IMG/VR virus record: IMGVR_UViG_3300022602_000362
Location: 1 to 26,385 of that record
Direction: 5' to 3' (one strand)
Length of the DNA: 26,385 bases
Origin: a virus
A program made the translations under genes and the position numbers. The notes beneath the pieces were generated by a model, which was not told the origin of the DNA, searched no databases, and saw only the letters and a program-made list of their open reading frames with translations. Below, one piece after another: positions 15,705 through 22,712 of the stretch. Each line of letters starts with the position of its first letter. Position 1 is the stretch's first letter.

Positions 15705-16109
15705 TTAAACCCCAAGTTTAACCATCTCTAAAACTACTGAAAATACCAAAGGTGTTGTACCTAAAGTAGTTGCATTATATCCAGAAGTTAATAGATTAAT
15801 TTTTCCTGTAACGCCTGCTCCACCGTTATCTTGTAGACCACCGAAGTTCCAGAAACTCATACGGCCACGACCTGCAATAGGAAGAATATCAATAGGAGTT
15901 GATGCGTCCCATTGTAGTCTTACTTCAAGAGGATCTGAAATAGAATAATCTAAATGATCGATTCTAAATGCAGTAGGTTTTGGTGTAAAACTTGCGGGAT
16001 CAACCACTACCATAGAAGACACGTTACCCGTATCTAATACACCAGTGATTTTAACAACAGCGTTACGAGCACCGTCAACTAGGATTTGCGTATTGACTAC
16101 GTTAGCCAT
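15705..16109 (-). CDS. Structural protein of tail cluster (134 aa)
   Basis: 134 residues beginning MANVVNTQILVDGARNAVVK, an all-beta protein with ITGVLDTGN, then LEVRLQWDASTPIDILPIAG and RGRMSFWNFGGLQDNGG. The pattern is similar to small virion structural proteins seen in other aquatic podovirus-like genomes, as I recall. No catalytic motif. AGGAGGCTAAT-type ribosome site upstream of its ATG. Confidence 0.7.
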   Translation of the reverse strand: MANVVNTQILVDGARNAVVKITGVLDTGNVSSMVVVDPASFTPKPTAFRIDHLDYSISDPLEVRLQWDASTPIDILPIAGRGRMSFWNFGGLQDNGGAGVTGKINLLTSGYNATTLGTTPLVFSVVLEMVKLGV

Positions 16110-16121
16110 ATTAGCCTCCTA

Positions 16122-16829
16122 TTAACGTGTAACTTCTTGAGCTACCCCAACAAAGTCCACTGTCATTGTTTCAGTTGCTGCTGGAGTAATCTCAAACACA
16201 GGTGACAATGTAGTATTAGTCAATGTAGTTGCAGAAGATCCAATAGTCGGTGAAGTTATGCGTGTTTGTAATTGGTTGCCGGCATATACTAATAAATCAG
16301 TACCGTTATAATAGAAACCTAATTCTACATACGTGGCAGCAGTAACGCTTGTCAAACCAGTAACTAAAGTAGTTGATGTAGAACCTACAACAGATACTAA
16401 GTTAATAGAAGATGAACTAGCTGCTTTACTAAACCAAATACCGTCGTTAGCACTTGTTCCATTCTGTAAACCAACATAGAAAGAATCAGCACCTACACCA
16501 GAAGCTTGAAAACGAACTGTATACCAAAAACGATTTCCTGATTGGAATTGAAAAGCTTGGCCATTTTTAGTCACAGTAGTTGCTGTGGTTGCTCCGCCTG
16601 GAGTAATGATTGCTACACCACCTACACCATTGGTTAAAGCAAAGGTTGAACTTGTACCAGCAACAGCATAATCTGTACCGACAAGAGTGTTAAAATCATT
16701 TATGTAGTTTGTGCTACCTAATGCTTGTGTGCTTCCAGTATGAAATGGATCTGGGAATGGATAGCTGTGAAATATTTCATTTGTATAGGCTGTAGATAAG
16801 CCTGCGTATAATCTGGTTGGATTGCTCAT
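16122..16829 (-). CDS. Virion structural protein, lectin-like beta sandwich
   Basis: 235 residues. The first ~45 residues (TRLYAGLSTAYTNEIFHSYP) are followed by an all-beta Ser/Thr/Gly-rich domain with FWYTVRFQASGVGADSFYVG, LQNGTSANDGIWF and YVELGFYYNGTDLLVYAGNQ, a pattern that fits a concanavalin-like jelly-roll sandwich. Ends SPVFEITPAATETMTVDFVG. Likely a capsid-surface or fibre protein. It is the first gene after the lysine-rich cassette and may also be transcribed from the promoter at 17151-17179. Confidence 0.65.
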   Translation of the reverse strand: MSNPTRLYAGLSTAYTNEIFHSYPFPDPFHTGSTQALGSTNYINDFNTLVGTDYAVAGTSSTFALTNGVGGVAIITPGGATTATTVTKNGQAFQFQSGNRFWYTVRFQASGVGADSFYVGLQNGTSANDGIWFSKAASSSSINLVSVVGSTSTTLVTGLTSVTAATYVELGFYYNGTDLLVYAGNQLQTRITSPTIGSSATTLTNTTLSPVFEITPAATETMTVDFVGVAQEVTR

Positions 16830-16839
16830 TTTATGTGTT

Positions 16840-16877
16840 CCTTAACGTGAATGAGTTCACGCCCGAAGGCGTTAAGG
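16840..16877 (-). other. Nested stem-loop / three-way junction with UUCG loop
   Basis: 38 nt between the lysine-rich gene and the next start. On the minus strand the outer arms CCTTAA and TTAAGG pair. Inside are CGCC-TTCG-GGCG, a canonical extra-stable C(UUCG)G tetraloop hairpin, and TGAA-CTCA-TTCA. No U-run follows, so it is not a classical terminator. It could be an RNA-processing or stability element, or one arm of the inverted repeat pair that brackets the gene. Confidence 0.7.
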
Positions 16878-16886
16878 TTAAAAGTA

Positions 16887-17093
16887 TTACTTAGGTTTTT
16901 TTACTGATGCAACAGCAGTCATGCGTTTCTTTTTAACGCCAGACTCTTGTGCCCCTGATGTCTCAGAAGCTTTTAAATCTTTCATGTCTTTTGCCATTTT
17001 CATAGCAGGAGGTGCTTTACCTTTCATACGATTCTTAGCAATACCTTTGGTAGGTGTTTTAATCGTAGGATTAGCTTTAGTAACTTTTTGCAT
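16887..17093 (-). CDS. Small Lys-rich protein with own promoter
   Basis: 68 residues beginning MQKVTKANPTIKTPTKGIAK, very basic and Lys/Ala/Met/Pro-rich (NRMKGKAPPAMKMAKDMKDL), with a polar tail ending KKPK. No membrane segment or known domain. TTTTTTTGGAGC just upstream provides GGAG as the ribosome site. Unlike its neighbours it has a consensus promoter directly upstream and stem-loops at both ends, like a phage moron: a self-contained added gene. A nucleic-acid-binding or DNA-condensing role would fit the charge but is unproven. Confidence 0.7.
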   Translation of the reverse strand: MQKVTKANPTIKTPTKGIAKNRMKGKAPPAMKMAKDMKDLKASETSGAQESGVKKKRMTAVASVKKPK

Positions 17094-17102
17094 ATTTGCT
17101 CC

Positions 17103-17147
17103 AAAAAAAGGTTAAGGAAGAGATTCTTTTGAAACCTCAACCTTAAC
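17103..17147 (-). terminator. Terminator-like stem-loop with U-run (possible attenuator)
   Basis: On the minus strand GTTAAGG pairs with CCTTAAC (with GAG/CTC continuing inside), followed by C and seven T residues. The hairpin begins essentially at the predicted start of transcription of the promoter at 17151-17179. It may end the capsid-operon transcript, attenuate the promoter, or produce a ~45-nt RNA. Confidence 0.65.
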
Positions 17148-17150
17148 GCT

Positions 17151-17179
17151 ATTATACCACTAATTTATGATTTTGTCAA
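17151..17179 (-). promoter_or_regulatory. Consensus sigma-70 promoter before Lys-rich gene
   Basis: On the minus strand TTGACA (17179-17174), a 17-base spacer ending in TGG, and TATAAT (17156-17151): perfect hexamers and ideal spacing. Predicted start about 17144. It reads toward the lysine-rich gene and the fibre block. Confidence 0.88.
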
Positions 17180-17194
17180 CCATTATTTTAACTA

Positions 17195-17224
17195 TTATGG
17201 ACCTTTTGAGCCATAAATAGTACA
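17195..17224 (-). repeat. Duplicate of the capsid gene's last codons, in frame
   Basis: Directly after the major capsid TAA, the same frame continues as Cys-Thr-Ile-Tyr-Gly-Ser-Lys-Gly-Pro and a second TAA. The capsid itself ends Arg-Ala-Ile-Tyr-Gly-Ser-Asn-Gly-Pro. The two 32-base stretches match at about 25 positions, and three of the four codon differences within the IYGS(N/K)GP part are synonymous. It is therefore a diverged second copy of the 3' end, not chance. Confidence 0.85.
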
Positions 17225-18139
17225 TTAAGGGCCATTTGATCCATAAATAGCACGTGGGTCTGTCCAGCCGAAGCTATAACGCTCGTAGCCTTTAGCCTTA
17301 GCATTCATGGTATCAAAATCATTGTCTTGATCGAACATGATGCCTACACGCTCATAATACTTTAAGCCATTCATGATATTAGTTCTGATGAACCAAGCAT
17401 GAGGAGCTGTCAAGTAATGGTTCATAACGATTCCTTCAGGGAATGCGTTAGTTGCTTTCAACACGTTAATGTCGTTGTTAGCAGAACCAGGTGTGTATAC
17501 AGACTTCAGAATACGGTTAGAGTTATACCACTCTTGACGAGCAACAACTAAACTCTTAGGCATTACATTGATCAATAAACCACGATCATTTTGGAATCCC
17601 ATAATAGCAATAGTTGCATCTTCTAAAGAGGCTTCAGAAAGGTCAACGTCAACAGTTGGCTTGTTTGCAAAAGTTCCACCAGATGTATTTGGGTGAGCTG
17701 TTGAGCAAAGAGGCTGTGCATCGCCACCAGTATAAGTGCTATTGAAAGCACGGTTATAGATGTTGGCAGCTACGTTTTCTTTAGTTTGACGGAAAGACAT
17801 CGCTAAAGCAGCAGCACGACGCTTAGAGACGTTTTCATACAGATTATCGTCTAATTCTTCTTTAGTAACGATATAACCCAAAGCGTAAGCAATGTGTGTA
17901 TAGCGTGTAACGAAGCCTTGAACTTCTGAATCATACTGAACGCCTTGTCCTTCAGGCTTAGTTTGTGCTAAACCGAAACCAGTTAATTGAACATCTTCTT
18001 CGTAATTTTGTGAAGAAGTATCTTTGTCGAAGAGATGAATATACTCTTCTGGGTGCTCGTCATAAACCTGACCCCACCAAGCTTTTACGCCAGGCCATAG
18101 GGCTTTTGGATGAGTACCAGTTGTAATTACACCAGCCAT
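17225..18139 (-). CDS. Major capsid protein
   Basis: 304 residues beginning MAGVITTGTHPKALWPGVKA. Features of HK97-fold coat proteins of the Mu gpT-like / related type: an N-terminal WWGQVYDEHPEEY helix, a helix with ALAMSFRQTKENVAANIYNR, the LCSTAHP motif (144-150), IMGFQNDRGLLINVMPKSLV (spine-type strand-helix) and a C-terminal YERVGIMFDQDNDFDTMNAK and YERYSFGWTDPRAIYG. No protease or delta domain is fused. Its neighbours are scaffold and a decoration-like protein, the standard position. Family assignment within the HK97 fold is less sure than the role. Confidence 0.87.
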   Translation of the reverse strand: MAGVITTGTHPKALWPGVKAWWGQVYDEHPEEYIHLFDKDTSSQNYEEDVQLTGFGLAQTKPEGQGVQYDSEVQGFVTRYTHIAYALGYIVTKEELDDNLYENVSKRRAAALAMSFRQTKENVAANIYNRAFNSTYTGGDAQPLCSTAHPNTSGGTFANKPTVDVDLSEASLEDATIAIMGFQNDRGLLINVMPKSLVVARQEWYNSNRILKSVYTPGSANNDINVLKATNAFPEGIVMNHYLTAPHAWFIRTNIMNGLKYYERVGIMFDQDNDFDTMNAKAKGYERYSFGWTDPRAIYGSNGP

Positions 18140-18155
18140 GTTTTATTCTCCTAAA

Positions 18156-18779
18156 TTAAGCAGTGCCTTGGGCTTGCTTGAATTGATGTCTATTAAAAAT
18201 TACTTGTACGTCTGCATAAGCACCAGGTGCATTGTCAGGACGTTGAGTAATACCAATAACTGTCAAAGGCAAGGCTAAAGAACCAGAAGATCCTTGTGCA
18301 AGCAATGAAGAGCTGTTTAACACAGTAGAAGACAATGGGCTAGACTGAGACAATGAAGTCTGGTTAGCTGTAATTGTCATACCTGCATTTTTATTAACAT
18401 CAGCAGCAGCAACGCCTGTAGCATCAGATTCAATAGAGAAAATGATGTTAGGATCAGTAACTACTTGTGCATAACGTGTACCAGCAGAAAGATTTAAGTA
18501 GATCTTAGTTAAATCTAAGTTAATACCCTGTAAAGAAACACCAGGATCTGCAACACGAATACCAACGATAACTCCAACTGGAATATCGGTAGTAGCTGCT
18601 TTAATACAATACGGAACGCCATTTGTATCGGCACCGGTTGCGAGCTTTACTACATCGCCAATAGCGTATGTGTTTGAAGCGTCGGAAGCGATAGCGTACA
18701 ATTGGCCCTGTTCATTGAAGGGTGCACCAGTAAGTGTTCCTACTGGAGACAACCCACGTGGGCTATTTGTGTTTGCCAT
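18156..18779 (-). CDS. Capsid decoration-like protein
   Basis: 207 residues beginning MANTNSPRGLSPVGTLTGAP. The opening NSPRGLSPVG and then YAIGDVVKLATGADTNGVPY and DIPVGVIVGIRVADPG form a beta-barrel pattern found in proteins encoded just before the major capsid in many podoviruses. A Ser/Leu-rich stretch (SLSQSSPLSSTVLNSSSLLA) is probably a loop or arm. It may be a decoration or head-stabilising protein on the capsid surface, inferred from position and pattern. Confidence 0.68.
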   Translation of the reverse strand: MANTNSPRGLSPVGTLTGAPFNEQGQLYAIASDASNTYAIGDVVKLATGADTNGVPYCIKAATTDIPVGVIVGIRVADPGVSLQGINLDLTKIYLNLSAGTRYAQVVTDPNIIFSIESDATGVAAADVNKNAGMTITANQTSLSQSSPLSSTVLNSSSLLAQGSSGSLALPLTVIGITQRPDNAPGAYADVQVIFNRHQFKQAQGTA

Positions 18780-18799
18780 TTAATAAAACTCCTTATGGA

Positions 18800-19258
18800 T
18801 TAATATTTAATTCCAGCATTGTAGAAGCCTTCTGATGACATTCCATCACCAGTTAATTTACCTCCACGAATTGCTGCGTCTGTTTTATCGTTCCTGATCT
18901 GTAGTTCCTTTTGATCTTCTAACCACCACTCTTCTTTAATCTTCATTAAATAAGCGTACTGTGGTTCACCGTCTTGAGAGCCTACTAAGAACCGAACCTT
19001 ATCTCCTAAATCCGTATTACGAGAAGTTACATTCTCTGTAACACCACCTACCTCGTCGGGATGGACAAACTCATACCCCGTATCTAATGATGCTTGGATT
19101 CTTCCTGGCGTATCATTAAAAATATGCAAGTGAAAACCTGGTATAGATTTTCCTACTTGTAACTTTCCACGAGTCCCGTTAAATGCACCACGTTGGCGTG
19201 GACGCTCTACCTTAGTAGACTCTGTAGTAGTTTTGTTTTCACGTTTAGTATCAGTCAT
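18800..19258 (-). CDS. Head-region hypothetical protein (152 aa)
   Basis: The start at 19258 (MTDTKRENKTTTESTKVERP) is chosen because AAGGAG lies seven bases upstream and this avoids overlap with the scaffold stop; the longer form would overlap it by 26 bases. A disordered basic N-terminus (1-30) is followed by GKSIPGFHLHIFNDTPGRIQ, YEFVHPDEVGGV and KVRFLVGSQDGEPQYAYLMK. A similar protein lies between scaffold and decoration genes in aquatic phages, as I recall. Function unknown; probably assembly or minor capsid. Confidence 0.72.
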   Translation of the reverse strand: MTDTKRENKTTTESTKVERPRQRGAFNGTRGKLQVGKSIPGFHLHIFNDTPGRIQASLDTGYEFVHPDEVGGVTENVTSRNTDLGDKVRFLVGSQDGEPQYAYLMKIKEEWWLEDQKELQIRNDKTDAAIRGGKLTGDGMSSEGFYNAGIKY

Positions 19259-19268
19259 TCCTATCTCC

Positions 19269-20096
19269 TTATTCCCAGTCATAGTCTGCAACATATTGTT
19301 CTTTAGTCATGAGACCTTGCTTAACAAATCGGTCACATGCTGCTTTTGCTTCAGGTGGCAAACTGTTGTAAGACTTCTTACCACCAGTTACCGGTCTTGT
19401 GTTTGTACTAGATGTACCTTCCATTGGATTTGGTGTCTTTTTCTTACCAAACTTTTCAGGAATCATTTCAGCTAGTTCTTCATCTAATTTCTTTAAGAAA
19501 GCTTCACCGATTAGGGAAGGATTCTCACGACGAAGTTCAACTCCAAGGCTGTTAGCTACTGCAGTCATTTTTGTATCTTTACCAAACCAGTCGTTACGGT
19601 CAATCCATGCGTTAAGCATTGGGTCTTCTGTAATCTGTGGCGTAGCCTTAGCTGCTTCTTCTGCTTTTTTAACTTCTGCCTTTGCTTCAAGATGCTCTTC
19701 TTTAATAGCATCCATTGCATCGTCAATCGCTAAAACTCGATCACCGTCACCAGTGTTGATTGCATCACGTTTAGCCATTTTCAATTGGTCTAGTTGAGTT
19801 TCAAGATCTTTACTCTTACGCTCATACTGTTCTTTTTGAAACTGTTTAAACTCTAGTGCAGCCTCACGAGCCTCATTAGCAGCTTTTTTTGCTTCAGCTA
19901 ATTCTTTAAGCAATTTCTCATTGTTCTTACGTAAGATTGGCATAATCTCTCTACCACGACGTACAAACGTCTCAGCATCAACCCAATCATTCTCAGAACC
20001 TCTAAAATCATCCTTTGGTACCCAACCTTGTGCTTTCGCTTCGGATTCGTACTCAGGAGCTTCTTGCTGTTGCTCTACTACCTGTTCATCACTCAT
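19269..20096 (-). CDS. Scaffolding protein
   Basis: 275 residues, highly charged. An acidic Gln/Glu N-terminus (MSDEQVVEQQQEAPEYESEA) leads to GWVPKDDFRGSENDWVDAET (23-42), a motif common at the start of podovirus scaffolds. Then comes a long coiled coil (about 50-150, KLLKELAEAKKAANEAREAA and following). Past a PMLNAWIDRNDWFGKD segment the C-terminal helix-turn has KSYNSLPPEAKAACDRFVKQ. This layout and position just before the coat genes fit a P22-type scaffold whose basic C-terminal helix-turn-helix binds coat. It overlaps the GroES-like stop as TAATG. Confidence 0.85.
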   Translation of the reverse strand: MSDEQVVEQQQEAPEYESEAKAQGWVPKDDFRGSENDWVDAETFVRRGREIMPILRKNNEKLLKELAEAKKAANEAREAALEFKQFQKEQYERKSKDLETQLDQLKMAKRDAINTGDGDRVLAIDDAMDAIKEEHLEAKAEVKKAEEAAKATPQITEDPMLNAWIDRNDWFGKDTKMTAVANSLGVELRRENPSLIGEAFLKKLDEELAEMIPEKFGKKKTPNPMEGTSSTNTRPVTGGKKSYNSLPPEAKAACDRFVKQGLMTKEQYVADYDWE

Positions 20097-20437
20097 TACT
20101 TTAATCCCTTAGTTAAATGTGGATCTACTAAATCCATATCATCATCTAGCTTACCTGTCAAATCATCGTAGTTCACCATACGGTAGCCTTTTTTATCTTT
20201 ACCGGTATACATTAAACCTGCATACTTAGCAAAAATAACTTTATCGCCTACTGCCACAATACCTGCTGGAACTTCTTCGCCTAGTGCTACAATCTGACCT
20301 GTAGTGTTTGCTAACTGTTCTCTTTCGGAAGCTTCTTCAGTGTTTAACTGAAAACCCCATTCTGTTTTTTCAACGACCTGTAACGGTAGAATTAAAACTC
20401 TGTCAAAGATTGGTGTTATTCCTGATGGATTAATCAT
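20096..20437 (-). CDS. GroES-like co-chaperonin
   Basis: 113 residues. PIFDRVLILPLQVVEKTEWG (9-28) is the Cpn10 opening (PLxDRVLV), GFQLN...EREQ forms the mobile loop that contacts GroEL, GQIVALGEEVP and VAVGDKVIFAKYAG (61-74) are the conserved barrel strands, and GYRMVNYDDLTGKL ends the fold. Predicted to assemble as a heptamer cap of host GroEL and help fold the coat protein, the role known for T4 gp31 and related viral co-chaperonins. The gene lies between portal and scaffold, consistent with late expression for capsid folding. Confidence 0.88.
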   Translation of the reverse strand: MINPSGITPIFDRVLILPLQVVEKTEWGFQLNTEEASEREQLANTTGQIVALGEEVPAGIVAVGDKVIFAKYAGLMYTGKDKKGYRMVNYDDLTGKLDDDMDLVDPHLTKGLK

Positions 20438-20654
20438 CTTTTCTCTCCTTTACTGCGTGCATCAATTCCTCATAAGTAATTCTTAGAATCTCTGTAACTG
20501 CTGCGGCACGTCCTCTAATGTTGTCATCATTCTCTGTACCCGCTAAGAGCATCTCTTTAAGATATTCTCTTTCGTTATTTAAGCCCTTCATAAATGCTTC
20601 TGTTACTCTTGACTTTTTCCATTCTAAAAACTCTTGCTCTGTTACTACTATCAT
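20430..20654 (-). CDS. Small helical protein (74 aa)
   Basis: 74 residues beginning MIVVTEQEFLEWKKSRVTEA, all helical, acidic and basic residues balanced, ending KERKDD. No known domain. The ATG of the GroES-like gene starts within its last codons (8-base overlap), so the two are coupled. Position after the portal and composition suggest an assembly factor, but I do not recognise a family. Confidence 0.65.
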   Translation of the reverse strand: MIVVTEQEFLEWKKSRVTEAFMKGLNNEREYLKEMLLAGTENDDNIRGRAAAVTEILRITYEELMHAVKERKDD

Positions 20655-20669
20655 TTACTTCCTCCTTGT

Positions 20670-22712
20670 TTACATCTGTGGTTCTTGTGATTCCTTTTCT
20701 CCAAAGTGTCCTAAATCAGTCATATGCTTTTCTAAGTCCATCATTGTTTTTAATGCACTTTGTATTCCATCTTGTTTTGCTCTAGCAGCACCAATTTGTG
20801 CATCTATCATAGCAATCTCATGTCCTGTTTGTACACCACCAGCTTGTTCCACAGCAAGAATAGCTTCAGCTTCCAGCTTGTGAATCTTAGCTTGTTGGAG
20901 TTCAACATCTTTCATCATCTTCATCATTGCAAGCTTAGTCTGAATCTGCATATCCATCTGCTTAGTCTGCATACGCATTTGTTCGATTTGTACTTTCTCG
21001 CTAGGTCCTGGTTTGATTGCTTTAGGTCCTTGTGGGTCAGGTAGCACAGCTTCAATATTAGGTACCTTCATTGCCTTGAGGTACATCTTCTGTACTTCAT
21101 ACATATTCATACCAGGTGTTGTTCCTGCAAGCTGTAACAGTGCTGTAGCTTGTTGTACACGCTGTGTATCAGAAACAATATTAGGATCTGCACTTGGGCG
21201 TACATCAGATACTGGACCTAAGTAGTCATCAGCATCGATAAAGTTTTTACCGCCTTGACTGTTGTAGTCTTCAATGCCTTGTAGGTACAGTTGGTTAAGT
21301 CGGTACATCTTTCTAAACTCATCACGTAAACTTCTGTAGGTACGTTTAAAGATACCTGAGAAGATTTTCATTCCTTGTTCAGCCATTGTTCTTGTTGTTT
21401 CAGCCGCTGTATTCTGTCCTGGATTTTGGCCTGACAGTATGTCGACAGAACCACCAATACGCTCACCGTAGTTGATGAGAAGATTAAGAAGAGTAAAGAG
21501 TACTTGAGAAGGCTCTCTAACAGGCAAAGGCATGATACCTTTACGGAGATCATCTCCTGTCGAGTCAACATGTTTCCACTCCAAAGGTGCAAAGTTATAA
21601 TTACCGCCTCTTAGTTTGATTCCCCTAGAAAGGAATCCACCTGCTGTATTTGCCATTGTGCCAGCATCAATGAGTTGGTTAAGCAAAGTGTCGATGCTTT
21701 GATTAAGGGGTCCCAATAAGACTCCAAATCCCAAATCATAAAATCCACCATCTGGGGAAGGGATGAAAGGAAATTTTGTAAAATAGTTTTCTGATTTGAT
21801 TCTGAGAACATTGCCCTTATTATCCTTCTCAATAGAATTTTTAAAGTATCTTGCAACAATACGTAAGATGTTTTTGTTATCACGACGCATCCATACGATG
21901 TACGGCTCTGCATAACCATCACCATCAAAGTCAATATAGCAGTGCTGTTCTAAGATTTCATATGGTGTGCTGTCATCAATCGATTCAGGTGCATTAAGTC
22001 CTTGTGCCTTGTTCTGAGCTAATTTAAGACCTGTTTGTGGGACCGCTGAAGGACGTGATTCATCAAACTCAATAAACAGCCCACGAGCAACACGCTCATA
22101 GATGTCATTGGAACTAAAGTACTGTACGTGCGTAATACGAGGAGCATCTTCTAAGTTCTTGGTCCAGTAGTTAACGACAAAGTCTTTAGCAAGAATGTTT
22201 TCTGATACGTTATGTTTTTTAATTGGATCAAAGAATGTCTTTTTAAACGCACAACCAACAATCGGCTGTGAGATTAAGACACGATCCATCTCAGATTCCC
22301 AGTTCTCATCTTCTTCAAGAATCTGGTATGACATGTGGTTACCAACACGTTCTGCCCTAGCATACTTCTCACCGGTAGGATCTTCACCGTATGTACGGCA
22401 ATGTACTGGAGTCTCACCGTTAATGAGGACAGGGTAGCTACGTGCATGGTACTGCAGAGCTGCAATAGTAATTAATGGGAACTTGACGTTAGAAGCACCT
22501 GGCCAAGGAAACGACTTAGCCTCTGCTACTTGCAAAGCAAGCTTCATCGAGTCTTCGGTACGTTTCTCCCAAGCAGAACGAGAATTAATGTCTGTCTCAA
22601 AGTTCTTATGGATGTTATAACTGATTGTTGTTAAATCGTCCTTTTCCAATATCTCAGCGATATTAGGCATAGAAACAAGGTCATCTAAGTTATAAGTATT
22701 TTTTAATTTCAT
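20670..22712 (-). CDS. Portal protein, P22 gp1-like
   Basis: 680 residues, near the P22 portal's 725. Visible: an N-terminal helical clip/wing region with SAWEKRTEDSMKLALQVAEA, FPWPGASNVKFPLITIAALQ; a central LGFGVLLGPLNQSIDTLLNQ-like segment (YDLGFGVLLGPLNQSIDTLL) and GGSVDILSGQNPGQNTAAET, the pattern shared by P22-like portals; and a long C-terminal coiled coil (about 575-670, EQMRMQTKQMDMQIQ and ELQQAKIHKLEAEA), the barrel-type helices. It forms the dodecameric DNA gate at a capsid vertex. It follows terL with the stop and start adjacent. Confidence 0.9.
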   Translation of the reverse strand: MKLKNTYNLDDLVSMPNIAEILEKDDLTTISYNIHKNFETDINSRSAWEKRTEDSMKLALQVAEAKSFPWPGASNVKFPLITIAALQYHARSYPVLINGETPVHCRTYGEDPTGEKYARAERVGNHMSYQILEEDENWESEMDRVLISQPIVGCAFKKTFFDPIKKHNVSENILAKDFVVNYWTKNLEDAPRITHVQYFSSNDIYERVARGLFIEFDESRPSAVPQTGLKLAQNKAQGLNAPESIDDSTPYEILEQHCYIDFDGDGYAEPYIVWMRRDNKNILRIVARYFKNSIEKDNKGNVLRIKSENYFTKFPFIPSPDGGFYDLGFGVLLGPLNQSIDTLLNQLIDAGTMANTAGGFLSRGIKLRGGNYNFAPLEWKHVDSTGDDLRKGIMPLPVREPSQVLFTLLNLLINYGERIGGSVDILSGQNPGQNTAAETTRTMAEQGMKIFSGIFKRTYRSLRDEFRKMYRLNQLYLQGIEDYNSQGGKNFIDADDYLGPVSDVRPSADPNIVSDTQRVQQATALLQLAGTTPGMNMYEVQKMYLKAMKVPNIEAVLPDPQGPKAIKPGPSEKVQIEQMRMQTKQMDMQIQTKLAMMKMMKDVELQQAKIHKLEAEAILAVEQAGGVQTGHEIAMIDAQIGAARAKQDGIQSALKTMMDLEKHMTDLGHFGEKESQEPQM

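Noticed and set aside
20518-20883. Opposite-strand frame of ~120 codons across the portal 3' end
   Set aside because: It is antisense to well-supported genes, hydrophobic low-complexity in translation and has no promoter or ribosome site.
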